Origin: Rhodococcus spelaei
GTDB taxonomy: Bacteria; Actinomycetota; Actinomycetes; Mycobacteriales; Mycobacteriaceae
Assembly (NCBI RefSeq): GCF_006704125.1
Contig: NZ_VIGH01000002.1
Coordinates: 496,001 to 560,000 of the forward strand
Direction: 5' to 3'
Length of the DNA: 64,000 bases
The translations under genes and the position numbers were made by a program. Below the pieces are notes generated by a model. That model searched no databases, had not been told where the DNA came from, and worked only from the letters and a program-made list of their open reading frames with translations. The stretch's first letter is position 1. Each line of letters begins with the position of its first letter. Of this stretch, positions 6,613 to 14,969 are shown piece after piece.

Positions 6613-7482
6613 ATGTCCAGCTTCCCCACCCGGCACTGCACCGAGTCCATCGACGGCCAGGAGGTCTTCTACCGAGAGGCTGGCGACCGCGCCAATCCCA
6701 CTCTCGTTCTGCTGCACGGTTTCCCGAGCAGCTCCCACATGTACCGCAACCTGATCGCCGCGCTCGCCGACGACTTCCACCTGGTCGCCCCCGATCACGT
6801 CGGATTCGGGCGGTCCTCGATGCCCGCCGTGGACCGATTCGACTACAGCTTCGACCGGCTCGCCGCGATCACCGAGGCCCTGCTCGACCGACTCGGCCTG
6901 GACCGCTTCGCGTTGTACGTCCAGGACTACGGCGCCCCGATCGGCCTACGCATCGCCGCCAAGCACCCCGAGCGAGTGACGGCCCTGATCACCCAGAGCG
7001 GCAACGCCTATCAGGAGGGCTTCACCCCCTTCTGGGACGTGCTGTTCGCACACGCGAAGGACCGGCGGGCCAACGAGGCGCGGGTGCGCGAACTACTCGA
7101 ACTCGACGCAACCCGCTGGCAGTACACCCACGGCGTGCCGGCGGACCGGCTCGACCGGATCGCGCCGGAATCCTGGCTCGTCGACCAGGCCGGACTGGAC
7201 CGGCCGGGCAACAAGGAGATCCAGCTGCAACTGTTCTGGGACTACCAGTTCAACCTCGACCATTACCCGGCGTTCCAGGAGTACTTCCGCAGCCACCAGC
7301 CGCCGACGCTGGTCGCCTGGGGCCGCGGCGACGAGATCTTCGGACCGGCCGGAGCCGAGGCGTTCGCCCGGGATCTGCCCGACGCCGAGATCCACCTGCT
7401 CGACGCCGGACATTTCGCCCTCGAGACCCACCCGGACGAGATCGCGGACCTGGTCCGCGACTTCCTCGGCCGCCACCACTGA
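6613..7482 (+). CDS. Alpha/beta hydrolase, haloalkane dehalogenase/epoxide hydrolase-like
   Basis: This 289-residue hydrolase has the oxyanion HGFPSSS motif near residue 35, an aspartate nucleophile at 105 in YVQDYGAP, and the catalytic His in DAGHFALE near 270. An Asp rather than Ser nucleophile, in a VQDxG setting, places it with haloalkane dehalogenases and epoxide hydrolases; the substrate is not known. The ATG at 6613 has AGGAG 7 nt upstream. Its promoter contains the palindromes of the divergent TetR gene, and the HPP membrane gene follows 26 bp later, so these form a small regulated unit. Confidence 0.88.
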   Translation: MSSFPTRHCTESIDGQEVFYREAGDRANPTLVLLHGFPSSSHMYRNLIAALADDFHLVAPDHVGFGRSSMPAVDRFDYSFDRLAAITEALLDRLGLDRFALYVQDYGAPIGLRIAAKHPERVTALITQSGNAYQEGFTPFWDVLFAHAKDRRANEARVRELLELDATRWQYTHGVPADRLDRIAPESWLVDQAGLDRPGNKEIQLQLFWDYQFNLDHYPAFQEYFRSHQPPTLVAWGRGDEIFGPAGAEAFARDLPDAEIHLLDAGHFALETHPDEIADLVRDFLGRHH

Positions 7483-7508
7483 CCAACCCGACCCGACGGA
7501 GACGACCA

Positions 7509-8024
7509 ATGTCCTTGCTCACCAGCAACTCCGGACCCACAAGCGCGATCCGGCTACGCACACTCGGGACGAGCGCCCGCGCCGCACTCGCGGCCGGCGC
7601 GGTAGTGTCACTCGCGCTCGCGGCGCTCGCGGCGGTCGAGCACGGGCTCGGCCTGCCGGTCTTCGCGTTGCCCTACGCGGCCTCGGCCGCCGTGGTCGCC
7701 CTCGCACCGACGGGACCACCCGCACGGCCGGGCGCCATCCTGCGCGCCTATCCGGCGGCGGCACTCGCGGCACTCGCGATCACCGCGGTCGTCGGGCCGT
7801 CGGAGGTCGCGGTCGCCGGGTCGGTCGTGGCGGCAGTCGCGGCGATGGCCGTCCTGCGCGCCCCGCACGTTCCCGCCGCCCTGTGCGCGGGCGGCATCGG
7901 GCTGGCCGACCCGGGTCCCGGGTACCTGCTGCACACCCTGGTGCCCGGCGTTGCGGTCGTGATCGCTGCCGTCGCGTTGGCCGGGCTGATTGTGCCCGGT
8001 TTCAGGTATCCGCTCCGCGGTTGA
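7509..8024 (+). CDS. HPP-family integral membrane protein
   Basis: This 171-residue protein consists of an N-terminal soluble stretch and four or five hydrophobic helices rich in Ala/Val. The segment PTGPPARPGAILRAYPAAA holds a proline-rich turn typical of HPP proteins, and the C-terminal half carries LADPGPGYLLHTLVPG, also seen in that family. HPP proteins are inner-membrane proteins; some have been linked to nitrite transport in photosynthetic organisms, but no role is established in actinobacteria. It lies 26 bp after the alpha/beta hydrolase and is probably co-transcribed. Confidence 0.65.
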   Translation: MSLLTSNSGPTSAIRLRTLGTSARAALAAGAVVSLALAALAAVEHGLGLPVFALPYAASAAVVALAPTGPPARPGAILRAYPAAALAALAITAVVGPSEVAVAGSVVAAVAAMAVLRAPHVPAALCAGGIGLADPGPGYLLHTLVPGVAVVIAAVALAGLIVPGFRYPLRG

Positions 8025-8041
8025 CCCCGGAGGGAAGTGGA

Positions 8042-8085
8042 ACCGGTGCGGTGGGCAACGATTGGGGGCCGCCCACCGCGCCGGT
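8042..8085 (+). terminator. Hairpin after the HPP gene
   Basis: A 15-bp stem (ACCGGTGCGGTGGGC and its complement with one wobble) with a 14-nt loop begins 18 bp after the HPP stop codon. The remaining bases to 8261 hold no recognisable gene. Confidence 0.7.
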
Positions 8086-8261
8086 GCCCACGGGATGGGG
8101 GTCCCGCGGGATCGAAGCCGCCCCATGCGACTACCCGATCAGTACATCGCGACAGTTAACAGCCCGCAACTTCAGCGGTGCGAATGGGTCGACCGTCACA
8201 GATCGACCCGATCGAGACCTTCGTCAAAAGCTGGAACGAATCCGCCGGCATGAACGAGAAA

Positions 8262-8291
8262 AGCCCCTTCCTCGAGATCGAGGGAGGGGCT
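8262..8291 (-). terminator. Rho-independent terminator of the tRNA cluster
   Basis: Read on the minus strand, a 13-bp GC-rich stem with a 4-nt loop is followed by TTTTCTC. It lies 18 bp beyond the CCA end of tRNA-Phe and ends the Glu-Asp-Phe tRNA transcript. Confidence 0.85.
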
Positions 8292-8308
8292 ATTCGCCTG
8301 AATAGGAA

Positions 8309-8385
8309 TGGTGGCCAGGGCCGGGATCGAACCGGCGACCTTCCGCTTTTCAGGCGGACGCTCGTACCAACTGAGCTACCTGGCC
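8309..8385 (-). tRNA. tRNA-Phe (GAA)
   Basis: A complete cloverleaf: acceptor GGCCAGG pairing with CCTGGCC, D loop AGTTGGTA, anticodon loop CTGAAAA (GAA, Phe), T arm GGTTCGATCC, and an encoded CCA at 8309-8311. It is the third gene of a minus-strand Glu-Asp-Phe cluster. Confidence 0.97.
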
Positions 8386-8423
8386 GGGCGGCACCCGAAC
8401 CGAATGCCTAGGCAATACAAAAG

Positions 8424-8497
8424 CGACCCTGACGGGACTCGAACCCGCGACCTCCGCCGTGACAGGGCGGCGCGCTAACCAACTGCGCCACAGGGCC
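8424..8497 (-). tRNA. tRNA-Asp (GTC)
   Basis: Acceptor GGCCCTG pairs with CAGGGTC, the anticodon loop is CTGTCAC (GTC, Asp), and the T arm is GGTTCGAGTCC. It is 74 nt without an encoded CCA, lying between tRNA-Glu and tRNA-Phe on one transcript. Confidence 0.97.
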
Positions 8498-8582
8498 TTG
8501 CTAAGAGCATCGTTGTCATCCGACACTCGGTCTTGCACCGGTTAGGAACTGTAGCAGGCGAACCCGCTACCTCCCAAAACCG

Positions 8583-8655
8583 TACCCCCTACGGGATTCG
8601 AACCCGCGCTACCGCCTTGAAAGGGCGGCGTCCTAGGCCGCTAGACGAAGGGGGC
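8583..8655 (-). tRNA. tRNA-Glu (TTC)
   Basis: Acceptor GCCCCCT pairs with AGGGGGT, the anticodon loop is CTTTCAA (TTC, Glu), and the T arm is GGTTCGAATCC. It is 73 nt with no encoded CCA and is the first gene of the Glu-Asp-Phe cluster, an order also seen in mycobacteria. Confidence 0.97.
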
Positions 8656-8735
8656 CTACCGAATTTCTCCGGCAAGTACCCGCAACGGCTGTCCGTTGGG
8701 AGCTGGGATAGCTTAGGACACTTGTTTCGGAAAAC

Positions 8736-9464
8736 TCAAATCGACTGGTCAGAGCCTGTTTCCGGCGCAAGAAGCTGCTCCGCTTCGGCGACCGGCGGGG
8801 CATCCGCCTGCGCCGCGACCGCGGCCTCGGCCCGAAGGTCTTGCCACCCGTCGCGTCGCCACTGCGCCAGCCACTCCTCCGAGGCCATCGCCTGCAGCAG
8901 CACCTCGAAGGCCTCCTCGAACCGGTCCCGCAGCCCCGTGCTGTCGGTGGTCATGTCGAGCATGTACCGCTGGCCGGCCAGGCACGCCCCGAGGACCCGA
9001 CTGAACACCGCCGGATCGGCATCCGCCCGCAGGTGCCCCTCGCGCTGCGCCCGCAACACGAGCTCGTGCGCGGTGTGCCCCCACACCTGACTGCCACCGG
9101 AGCGCACCTCGGAATAGAACTCCGGCTCGATGATCAGACGGAATTCCGCCTGCACGATCGTCTCGGCGGCGAATCGCTCGGCCAGTTCGACGATGATGCC
9201 GTGCAAGACCTGGAAGGGGTCCGCGTCGACGCGCTTCCAGCGGTCGGTCGACTCGGTGTAGCGCTCGAGCGCTGATGCGAGGACCGCTCGGGCGAGATCC
9301 TCCTTCGACTCGAAGTGGAAGTACATCGCGCCCTTGGTGGCGTGCGAGCCTTCGAGAATGGTGTTCACCGATGCCGCCGCGTAGCCGCGGCGAGCGAACT
9401 CCACTGCCGCCGCCTCGACAATCGCGGCGCGGGTCCGCCGCGCGCGTTCTTGTTGACGTGCCAT
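8736..9464 (-). CDS. TetR-family regulator, ScbR/gamma-butyrolactone-receptor-like
   Basis: This 242-residue regulator begins MARQQERARRTRAAIVEAAA, with a helix-turn-helix ending in TKGAMYFHFESKEDLARAV (about residues 42-62). That N-terminal pattern is characteristic of ScbR/ArpA-type autoregulator receptors of actinobacteria. The C-terminal tail after about residue 205 is Ala/Glu-rich and probably disordered. The ligand is unknown; many such proteins outside Streptomyces do not bind butyrolactones. A short dyad TACT-n4-AGTA lies about 120 bp upstream of the start and might be an operator. The tRNA-Glu gene begins 80 bp past its stop on the same strand. Confidence 0.85.
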   Translation of the reverse strand: MARQQERARRTRAAIVEAAAVEFARRGYAAASVNTILEGSHATKGAMYFHFESKEDLARAVLASALERYTESTDRWKRVDADPFQVLHGIIVELAERFAAETIVQAEFRLIIEPEFYSEVRSGGSQVWGHTAHELVLRAQREGHLRADADPAVFSRVLGACLAGQRYMLDMTTDSTGLRDRFEEAFEVLLQAMASEEWLAQWRRDGWQDLRAEAAVAAQADAPPVAEAEQLLAPETGSDQSI

Positions 9465-9638
9465 ATGCGCTTGCCCTGCCTCCGAAACCTGCTAGTCGCC
9501 CCGACAGGTCACCAGAAGACCTCGGCTCAACCCTAGCCCCGATCGGGACCGATTCGCCTCAGTCGACACCCGCTACGATTACTACTGGCGAGTAAGTTTC
9601 CCCCAGGCGGAACACACCGAGTGGTATGATTTGACCGG

Positions 9639-9672
9639 GCTCGGGTGCGCGGCAGGGGGTGCGCACCCGAGC
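9639..9672 (-). terminator. Terminator of the CorA gene
   Basis: A perfect 12-bp stem (GCTCGGGTGCGC and complement) with a 10-nt loop lies 61 bp beyond the CorA stop codon. Read on plus it is followed by TTTCC; it separates CorA from the ScbR-like regulator's promoter region. The rest of 9465-9732 shows no gene. Confidence 0.75.
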
Positions 9673-9732
9673 TTTCCGCGCCTACGAGCGCTTCTGCGGC
9701 GCGAACCTGCAACGGACGAATCCAGTCCGCGG

Positions 9733-10755
9733 TCACAGCCAGTTGCGCCGCCTGAAGTTCCACCACAGTCCGCTCGCGAGCACCACGATCATGGCCGCGC
9801 TGAACCAGAACCCCGACTGCTGACCGAACCCCGGGAACGGGATGTTCTGGCCGAAGTAGCCGGTGACGCCGGTCGGAATCGCGATGATCGCCGCCCACGC
9901 AGTGAGCTTCTTCATGATCTCGTTCAGCGAATTACCCTGCATCGCAAGATGTGTCGCGAGTATCGACTCGATGGTGTCGCGCAGTCCGTCGATCCGTTCG
10001 GTCGCGCGCAGGGCATGGTCGTAGACGTCCTGGTAGTACGGCACCATCTCCGTCTCCAGCACGTGCGCACCCTGCCGCAGCAGCGCGCTGAAGGCCTCGT
10101 TCATCGGCAGCACCGCCCGCCCCAACTGCGCCACCGCCTTGCGGAGCGTGAAACTGCGTAGCTGCACGGCGTTCTTCGGCCCGGCACCCACCAGGAGGTC
10201 GTCCTCGAGCGCCTGGATCTGGTCGTCGAGTTGGTCGATCGCCGTGAAGTAGCCGTCGACCATCGTGTCCAGCACGGTGTGCAGCAGGAACCCGACCCCG
10301 TATGTCGCGAGGTCAGGGTTGTCGTCCCAGTCGGCGAGGATCGGTTCGAGCGGGAACTCGTCGTCGGCGCGGATGGCGATCAGGGCCCTGGCGAGGATGA
10401 AGACCGACAGTCCCGTCGCGGCGAGCACTTCTGTCGACGGGTCGAAGCGGACAGCCCGGGCATGCAGCAGGCTGTGGTCGCGGAACCGGACGAGCCGAGG
10501 GCGCTGCCGGCCCGAGATCGCACCCTCGACCGCGAGCGGGTGCAGCTCCACCTCCCCGCCTATCAGCGGCGACAACGCGACGATGTCCGAGACCGACGGG
10601 GCGAGCAGATCCAGCCAGATCAACGCGCGCTCGTCCGACCGATGCTCGGCGAGCTCCTCGACCGGAAGGTCCGTGCCCGCCAGCACCCCGTCCCGATAGA
10701 GCCGGTTGCGGATCCGGCAGGACACCTGGACGCGCTCGACGTCCGATTCGTTCAT
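9733..10755 (-). CDS. CorA-family divalent cation transporter
   Basis: This 340-residue protein has a large cytoplasmic N-terminal domain with a long helix near residues 190-270 and two C-terminal transmembrane helices joined by the selectivity loop. The loop signature reads YFGQN rather than the classical YGMN, a variant seen in other actinobacterial CorA-like proteins, so the transported ion (Mg2+, Co2+ or Zn2+) is uncertain. It ends with a basic RRRNWL tail. I chose ATG 10755, preceded by GGGAGG 5 nt upstream, over an in-frame start at 10788 with no ribosome site. It functions as a membrane pentamer in the family. Confidence 0.88.
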   Translation of the reverse strand: MNESDVERVQVSCRIRNRLYRDGVLAGTDLPVEELAEHRSDERALIWLDLLAPSVSDIVALSPLIGGEVELHPLAVEGAISGRQRPRLVRFRDHSLLHARAVRFDPSTEVLAATGLSVFILARALIAIRADDEFPLEPILADWDDNPDLATYGVGFLLHTVLDTMVDGYFTAIDQLDDQIQALEDDLLVGAGPKNAVQLRSFTLRKAVAQLGRAVLPMNEAFSALLRQGAHVLETEMVPYYQDVYDHALRATERIDGLRDTIESILATHLAMQGNSLNEIMKKLTAWAAIIAIPTGVTGYFGQNIPFPGFGQQSGFWFSAAMIVVLASGLWWNFRRRNWL

Positions 10756-10976
10756 CGACCCTCCCGGCTCGCGATTCCACGCCATCATCGCCCGGACCCT
10801 GCCGAAAGTCGGGGACCTCGGCCGCGACGGGTCCGGTCAGACACTCACGGGCCCACTCTAAATACGAAGCAAACCTGTTCTTCTGTCCCGATTCCATCAG
10901 GTACACCACACGCGCTAGCGGTAGATTAGACAGCTAGACTGATATTTATTGACGCTGCTCAGGAGGTGACGTCGGT

Positions 10977-11420
10977 ATGACCGGCACGCGATCGAACGAC
11001 CCCGCGATCCAGCTCCGCGAGGACATCGCGACCTTCTTCCGCCGGCTGCGGGCCCAGCGCGCCGAGCACATGCTCACCCCGTCGCAACTCCAGGCCCTCG
11101 GTCACCTCGAACGCGGCGGACCGATGACCGCCTCCACGCTCGCCGCCCTGGAACAGGTCACGCCGCAATCCATCTCGCGGACCGTCGCCCTGCTCGAGGA
11201 CGCCGGCACCATCACCCGGCAGGCCAATCCAGCCGACGCACGGGCCAGCCTGATCAGCCTCACCGACCACGGCCGTCGGATGCTGTCGACCGACCGCGAA
11301 CGGCGCACCCGCTGGCTCGCCGACGCACTCGAAGCCGACTGCACCGAGGCCGAACGCGAGGTGCTGTTCATCGCCGGGCGGATCCTGCGTCGTCTCGGCA
11401 CCGGAGAGCCGCGGACGTGA
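10977..11420 (+). CDS. MarR-family transcriptional regulator
   Basis: This 147-residue winged-helix regulator has a central recognition helix in TASTLAALEQVTPQSISRTVALLEDAG and the MarR wing DARASLISLTDHGR. The start ATG 10977 follows a near-perfect ribosome site (AGGAGGTGA at 10961-10969). The stop codon overlaps the GTG start of the MFS efflux gene (GTGA), so this is an operon in which the regulator likely controls the pump. The AT-richer leader (10915-10950) repeats the motif GCTAG twice, a possible MarR operator. Confidence 0.92.
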   Translation: MTGTRSNDPAIQLREDIATFFRRLRAQRAEHMLTPSQLQALGHLERGGPMTASTLAALEQVTPQSISRTVALLEDAGTITRQANPADARASLISLTDHGRRMLSTDRERRTRWLADALEADCTEAEREVLFIAGRILRRLGTGEPRT

Positions 11421-12814
11421 CCGCGCAGCCCGACACTCGCACGGCCGAACGCACTCGGCCGGTCCCCCGACGGCTCAGTGTCGGGCTCGGTTCCGGCACC
11501 GTCCTGCAGCCGCTGAACTCCTCGATGATTGCCGTCGCCATCGTCGCGATCGGCCAGGACTTCGGGTCCAGCTCGGGGATCGCCTGGGTGATCTCCGCGC
11601 TCTACATCGCCACCGCGGTCACCGCGCCGACCGCTGGCAGGCTCGGCGCCCTGTTCGGAGCCCGCCGCGTCTACCTCGGCGGACTGACACTGATCGCACT
11701 GGGCGCCGTGGCGGGCGCGCTCGCCCCGAGCCTGGGCTGGCTGATCGCCGCACGGGTGCTGTTGGGCATCGGCACCGCGACCCAGTACCCGAACGCCATG
11801 ACGATCGTGCGCGAGTACGCGGACCGTCATGGCGCACAGCCACGCTCGGCGATCGCAACACTCGCCGCCTGCGCGCAGGTGGTGGTCGCCCTCGGCCCCA
11901 CGCTCGGTGGTCTCCTGGTCGGCGCGTTCGGCTGGCAGTCGATCATGTGGGTCAACCTGCCGATCGCCGCCGTGAGCGCCGCGTGGGTGCTCGCGGTCGC
12001 CGCCCCCGACGGCCCACGGCGGGCGGGCGGCACCCCCGCCGAGGTGCTGCGGTCGCTCGACCCCGCGGGCATGGCACTCTTCCTGGCCGGAACCTCGACA
12101 CTGATGTTCTTCCTGCTCTCGCTCACCACCGGCCCGGCGTGGTGGCTGGTGCCGGCGTGCGCGACCGTGTGGGTCGCGTTCGTCGCCTGGGAATCTCGCG
12201 CCGCAGCCCCGTTCATCGACGTCCGCGCACTCGCCGGCAACCGCACGCTGAGCACCACACTCGGGCGCACCCTGATCACCTACACGGCCTTCTACTGCGT
12301 CTTCTTCGGGCTGCCGCAGTGGCTGCAGGGCGGGCGCGGGATGTCCCCGGCTGCCGCCGGTCTGATGATGCTGCCGGTCGCCGGCGTCGGAGTGTTCGCG
12401 ACGATGACGGCATCCCGGCTCTACGGGCGCCACGGGGCACGGCGCACCCTGCTGGTGGGCACCACCGGACTGGTCGCCGGCGGCCTGCTGCTCGCCCTCG
12501 CGGAGAACTCGACCTCGCCGATCGGCCTGATCCTGGTGGTCGCCGCGATCCTCGGCATCCCCAACGGCTTCAACAACATGGGCAACCAGAACCTGGTGAA
12601 CTCGGCGACCAGCGCCCGCGAGGTGGGCACGGCGATCGGCATGTACCGCACGATCCAGTACGTCGGGGCGAACCTCGCTGCGGTGGTCATCGAGGTCACG
12701 ATGCGCGACGGGGCCGACGACATGGGCCTGCACCGCACCGGCGCCGTGATCGCGGTGCTCGGCGCGACCCTGCTCGTGGGGGTGCTGTTCTCGCGAACGC
12801 TGCGCGAGCACTAG
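11417..12814 (+). CDS. MFS drug efflux transporter (EmrB/QacA-like)
   Basis: This 465-residue membrane protein has 12-14 predicted transmembrane helices. Early motifs LQPLNSSMIAVA (motif D1-like) and GRLGALFGARRVYLGG (MFS motif A) indicate the DHA2 drug:H+ antiporter class. It starts with GTG at 11417 inside the marR stop codon, so translation is coupled. Its role is probably proton-driven export of a hydrophobic compound sensed by the MarR protein. tRNA-Lys begins 15 bp after the stop codon on the same strand. Confidence 0.92.
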   Translation: MTAQPDTRTAERTRPVPRRLSVGLGSGTVLQPLNSSMIAVAIVAIGQDFGSSSGIAWVISALYIATAVTAPTAGRLGALFGARRVYLGGLTLIALGAVAGALAPSLGWLIAARVLLGIGTATQYPNAMTIVREYADRHGAQPRSAIATLAACAQVVVALGPTLGGLLVGAFGWQSIMWVNLPIAAVSAAWVLAVAAPDGPRRAGGTPAEVLRSLDPAGMALFLAGTSTLMFFLLSLTTGPAWWLVPACATVWVAFVAWESRAAAPFIDVRALAGNRTLSTTLGRTLITYTAFYCVFFGLPQWLQGGRGMSPAAAGLMMLPVAGVGVFATMTASRLYGRHGARRTLLVGTTGLVAGGLLLALAENSTSPIGLILVVAAILGIPNGFNNMGNQNLVNSATSAREVGTAIGMYRTIQYVGANLAAVVIEVTMRDGADDMGLHRTGAVIAVLGATLLVGVLFSRTLREH

Positions 12815-12829
12815 ACTCCTGCACCGCCC

Positions 12830-12902
12830 GCCCCTTTAGCTCAGTTGGTAGAGCTACGGACTTTTAATCCGCAGGTCCTCGGTTCGAGCCCGAGAGGGGG
12901 CA
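12830..12902 (+). tRNA. tRNA-Lys (TTT)
   Basis: Acceptor GCCCCTT pairs with GAGGGGC, the D loop is AGTTGGTA, the anticodon loop is CTTTTAA (TTT, Lys), and the T arm is GGTTCGAGCCC. It is 73 nt with no encoded CCA, directly after the MFS gene. Confidence 0.97.
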
Positions 12903-13307
12903 CGGTGACGATGCCGGCCTCCGGCAGGGGCGCCGGCATGAGCATGCGACAGCGTGTCACGCAGGCGACCGCGTCCCGCCGGGAGCTCTCCCGGCGGGAC
13001 GTTCTGCATCCGCGGCCCCACCGCGATCCCGCGATTGTGTCGAGCATCACGTTCCCGGCCACCCTCTCGACACAGCCACGCCCAACCCTCCCCGCCCGGT
13101 TACCCGCACGTACCTCGTTGCACCACAAGCACATTTGCGCCGATCAGGACGAACGTCCAACAGCCGCAACATGACCCACGGACCGCCAGGCCGTTAGGTA
13201 ACGCTTTTGCGTCACCTGACGAATGGATTTCCCGAAAGGTGGTTTCGTCTGATACCACTGACATGGCGGCAATCGTTGAAGAACGGCCACATCGATTAGG
13301 AGTCAAC
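12903..13307 (+). other. Intergenic region after tRNA-Lys
   Basis: There is no credible gene in these 405 bases. The first 100 bp hold a weaker hairpin (ATGCCGGC...GCCGGCAT) and a strong 14-bp terminator at 12972-13001. Positions 13196-13217 form an imperfect dyad AGGTaACGC-tttt-GCGTcACCT. The last 100 bp before the 26-codon ORF are clearly lower in GC than their surroundings, as expected for a promoter, but I cannot assign -35 and -10 elements with confidence. Confidence 0.6.
12972..13001 (+). terminator. Terminator of tRNA-Lys
   Basis: A perfect 14-bp inverted repeat (CGTCCCGCCGGGAG and complement) with a 2-nt centre is followed by TTCTG. It lies about 70 bp after tRNA-Lys and probably also ends marR-MFS readthrough. 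Confidence 0.8.
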
Positions 13308-13388
13308 ATGATTCGTAATTGCGATCGGCCCGCGAGTTCCGGCACGAGCACCCCCACGGGGGACCCGAAGGGCGGTGAGCGGCGATGA
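13308..13388 (+). CDS. 26-aa peptide translationally coupled to the 122-aa orphan
   Basis: This short ORF starts at ATG 13308, with TTAGGAG 6 nt upstream, and stops in an ATGA overlap with the next gene. The peptide (MIRNCDRPASSGT...KGGERR) is hydrophilic, with one cysteine and a Ser/Thr/Pro/Gly-rich middle. The next gene has no good ribosome site of its own, so this ORF may serve mainly as a translational leader. No family is recognisable. The alternative is that it is only an upstream ORF without a peptide function. Confidence 0.5.
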   Translation: MIRNCDRPASSGTSTPTGDPKGGERR

Positions 13389-13753
13389 GCCCCTCCAACG
13401 TCAAGCAGCAGACCTTCCCGCGCAGCTCAGCACTGACACGAGCCTGCCCGGGTGAGCGAATCGTCGCGTCAGCCGAGACCCGGTCGACCGACATCGAACT
13501 CGGCCACTCGACGCTCCAGACCCTCGGGGACATGGACGCTTCCCCGCTCACCGACGAGCAGGCCGCCGGCCTCGGACGGCTCGTCCGCCGAATCGTCAAC
13601 AGCGCCGCCGGACTGCCAGGTGGCTTCGACACCGTCGAAGACCTGTGCCGCAGCTACCTCGACGCGCAGCTGTCCCGCGCGAGCGTCGACCGAACCCGCA
13701 TCGCGATGCAGCGCACCCTCGACAAGCTCCGTCCGGCCGCGTCGAGCTCGTAG
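13385..13753 (+). CDS. 122-aa hypothetical protein, orphan
   Basis: The first 45 residues are polar and probably disordered. From about residue 48 there is a helical domain: LTDEQAAGLGRLVRRIVNSAA, then GGFDTVEDLCRSYLDAQLSRASVDRTRIAMQRTLDKL, ending in a Ser/Ala tail. There is no signal peptide, transmembrane helix or known motif, and it is not a helix-turn-helix that I recognise. Start ATG 13385 overlaps the stop of the 26-codon ORF, implying coupled translation. Codon usage (GC-rich third positions) matches the genome, so recent transfer is not indicated. The function is unknown. Confidence 0.6.
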   Translation: MSPSNVKQQTFPRSSALTRACPGERIVASAETRSTDIELGHSTLQTLGDMDASPLTDEQAAGLGRLVRRIVNSAAGLPGGFDTVEDLCRSYLDAQLSRASVDRTRIAMQRTLDKLRPAASSS

Positions 13754-13870
13754 CCGGAGCCGATCCCACCTGGGAACGGACAAACCGAACACCTGCGAAA
13801 TCGGGGTCGACAGCACGCGCCGTCCGGGCACAGAATGGGGTTCCGAGAGGTCGTACGCAGGGAGGCCACC

Positions 13871-14260
13871 ATGATGGATTCGGTACATGCCCGCGAGGTT
13901 CGCCGCGACATCCTGGTCGTCGTGACCGGGGTCGCCCTGGTGCTGTTGAGCTTGTGGGTACCTGTCAACGGCGACCAGCAGATCACCGGCTCGATCCTGG
14001 TCCTCGGTCTCGTCGCGTACTCCGCCGGACTCTGGGCCATGACGACCGAGTCGAGGGCGAGCCACGTGGGACTCGTCGTCCTCGGCGCGATGCTGCTGCT
14101 GTCGCCACTCGCGATGAACTTCCCCCGCGGCACCACCGCAGCGGCCACCATCGCCGTGGTTGCGGGAGTGATCATCGCCGGGGTGGGCATCCTCGGACTG
14201 CTGGCCCGCCGCGACCAGCCGGTCGCCGTCAGCCGGGAACCGGAACACCAGCCGGCCTGA
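13871..14260 (+). CDS. Four-helix membrane protein, SPW-repeat-like
   Basis: This 129-residue protein has four hydrophobic helices (about residues 15-31, 40-60, 68-87 and 92-115). The second and fourth follow W-containing loops such as LLSLWVPV and AGLWAM, reminiscent of the SPW-repeat membrane family. ATG 13871 has GGAGG 5 nt upstream; the longer ORF start at 13835 has none. The tail is short and charged. The function is unknown. It stands between the 122-aa orphan (117 bp upstream) and a convergent membrane protein. Confidence 0.65.
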   Translation: MMDSVHAREVRRDILVVVTGVALVLLSLWVPVNGDQQITGSILVLGLVAYSAGLWAMTTESRASHVGLVVLGAMLLLSPLAMNFPRGTTAAATIAVVAGVIIAGVGILGLLARRDQPVAVSREPEHQPA

Positions 14261-14363
14261 CCGGGCGTCGGCCCAGCCAGCCGCACCGCGACAGGTCTGG
14301 CGTCGGCCGGTCTCGGGGTCGCGCTGGTACCGGTGCAGGATCCCGCCCCGCTGAGCGAATCGG

Positions 14364-14969
14364 TCAGCCCTCGCCCGGCGACTCCGACCGCGCCGACGTC
14401 TGCTGCTCGGTCGCCCGGGCCTGATCACGCATCCGGCTGAGCTCCCTCCCGCGCCTGCGGTACGCCACACCGAGCCAGACCAGCACCGCGAACGCGAGCA
14501 CGCCGATGATCGCGCCGACCAGCGAGGCGCCCCGGAATCCCGGCGCGTCGACGTCGAGGATCCGTTCGCCCGCGTGCGCAGCAGTGTTGTTGCCCAGCAC
14601 GACCGTCAGCGTCATCAGGTTCGGCAACGCCAGGATCACCGCGAGAACCACGGACGCGATCTGCGCGGCCCGGCTGAACTTCCGGCCCCGGACCCGCCAG
14701 GCCAGCTGGATCAGCAGCAAGGGAAGCAATGTGCACAGCACGCCGTAGAGCAGGCCCCACGCGATACCCCGGGTGAAGCTGCCCGAGGACAGCGAACCCG
14801 CCTGCTGCGCCCACCATCTCGGCAGGAACGCGGCCAGGACGAAGTACGTGATGACGAGGACGACGAGTAGGACCGCGCCGGCGATGGCCTTCTTCGCCCA
14901 TCCCGGTAGACCCGTGCGTCCCGCATCGACCGGCCGTTCGGCGAAACCATCCTGACTCCCATTGGTCAT
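14364..14969 (-). CDS. Hypothetical integral membrane protein
   Basis: This 201-residue protein has four hydrophobic segments: about residues 28-52 (AIAGAVLLVVLVITYFVLAAF), 75-95, 105-130 and 150-175. The C terminus is charged and glutamine-rich. I chose ATG 14969 (MTNGSQDGF), which has an AGGA site upstream and avoids an unlikely 46-residue hydrophilic extension. Proteins of this kind are widespread in actinobacteria and often labelled permease, but no transported substrate or conserved catalytic motif is evident. It is divergent from the DUF937 gene (start 15101). Confidence 0.6.
   Translation of the reverse strand: MTNGSQDGFAERPVDAGRTGLPGWAKKAIAGAVLLVVLVITYFVLAAFLPRWWAQQAGSLSSGSFTRGIAWGLLYGVLCTLLPLLLIQLAWRVRGRKFSRAAQIASVVLAVILALPNLMTLTVVLGNNTAAHAGERILDVDAPGFRGASLVGAIIGVLAFAVLVWLGVAYRRRGRELSRMRDQARATEQQTSARSESPGEG

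Noticed and set aside
8309-8655. tRNA cluster as an integration hot spot (att site)
   Set aside because: No integrase, no repeated tRNA 3' end and no unusual composition next to it.
9583-9594. TACT-n4-AGTA dyad upstream of the ScbR-like regulator as its operator
   Set aside because: Only 4-bp arms; too short to call as a separate feature without more copies.
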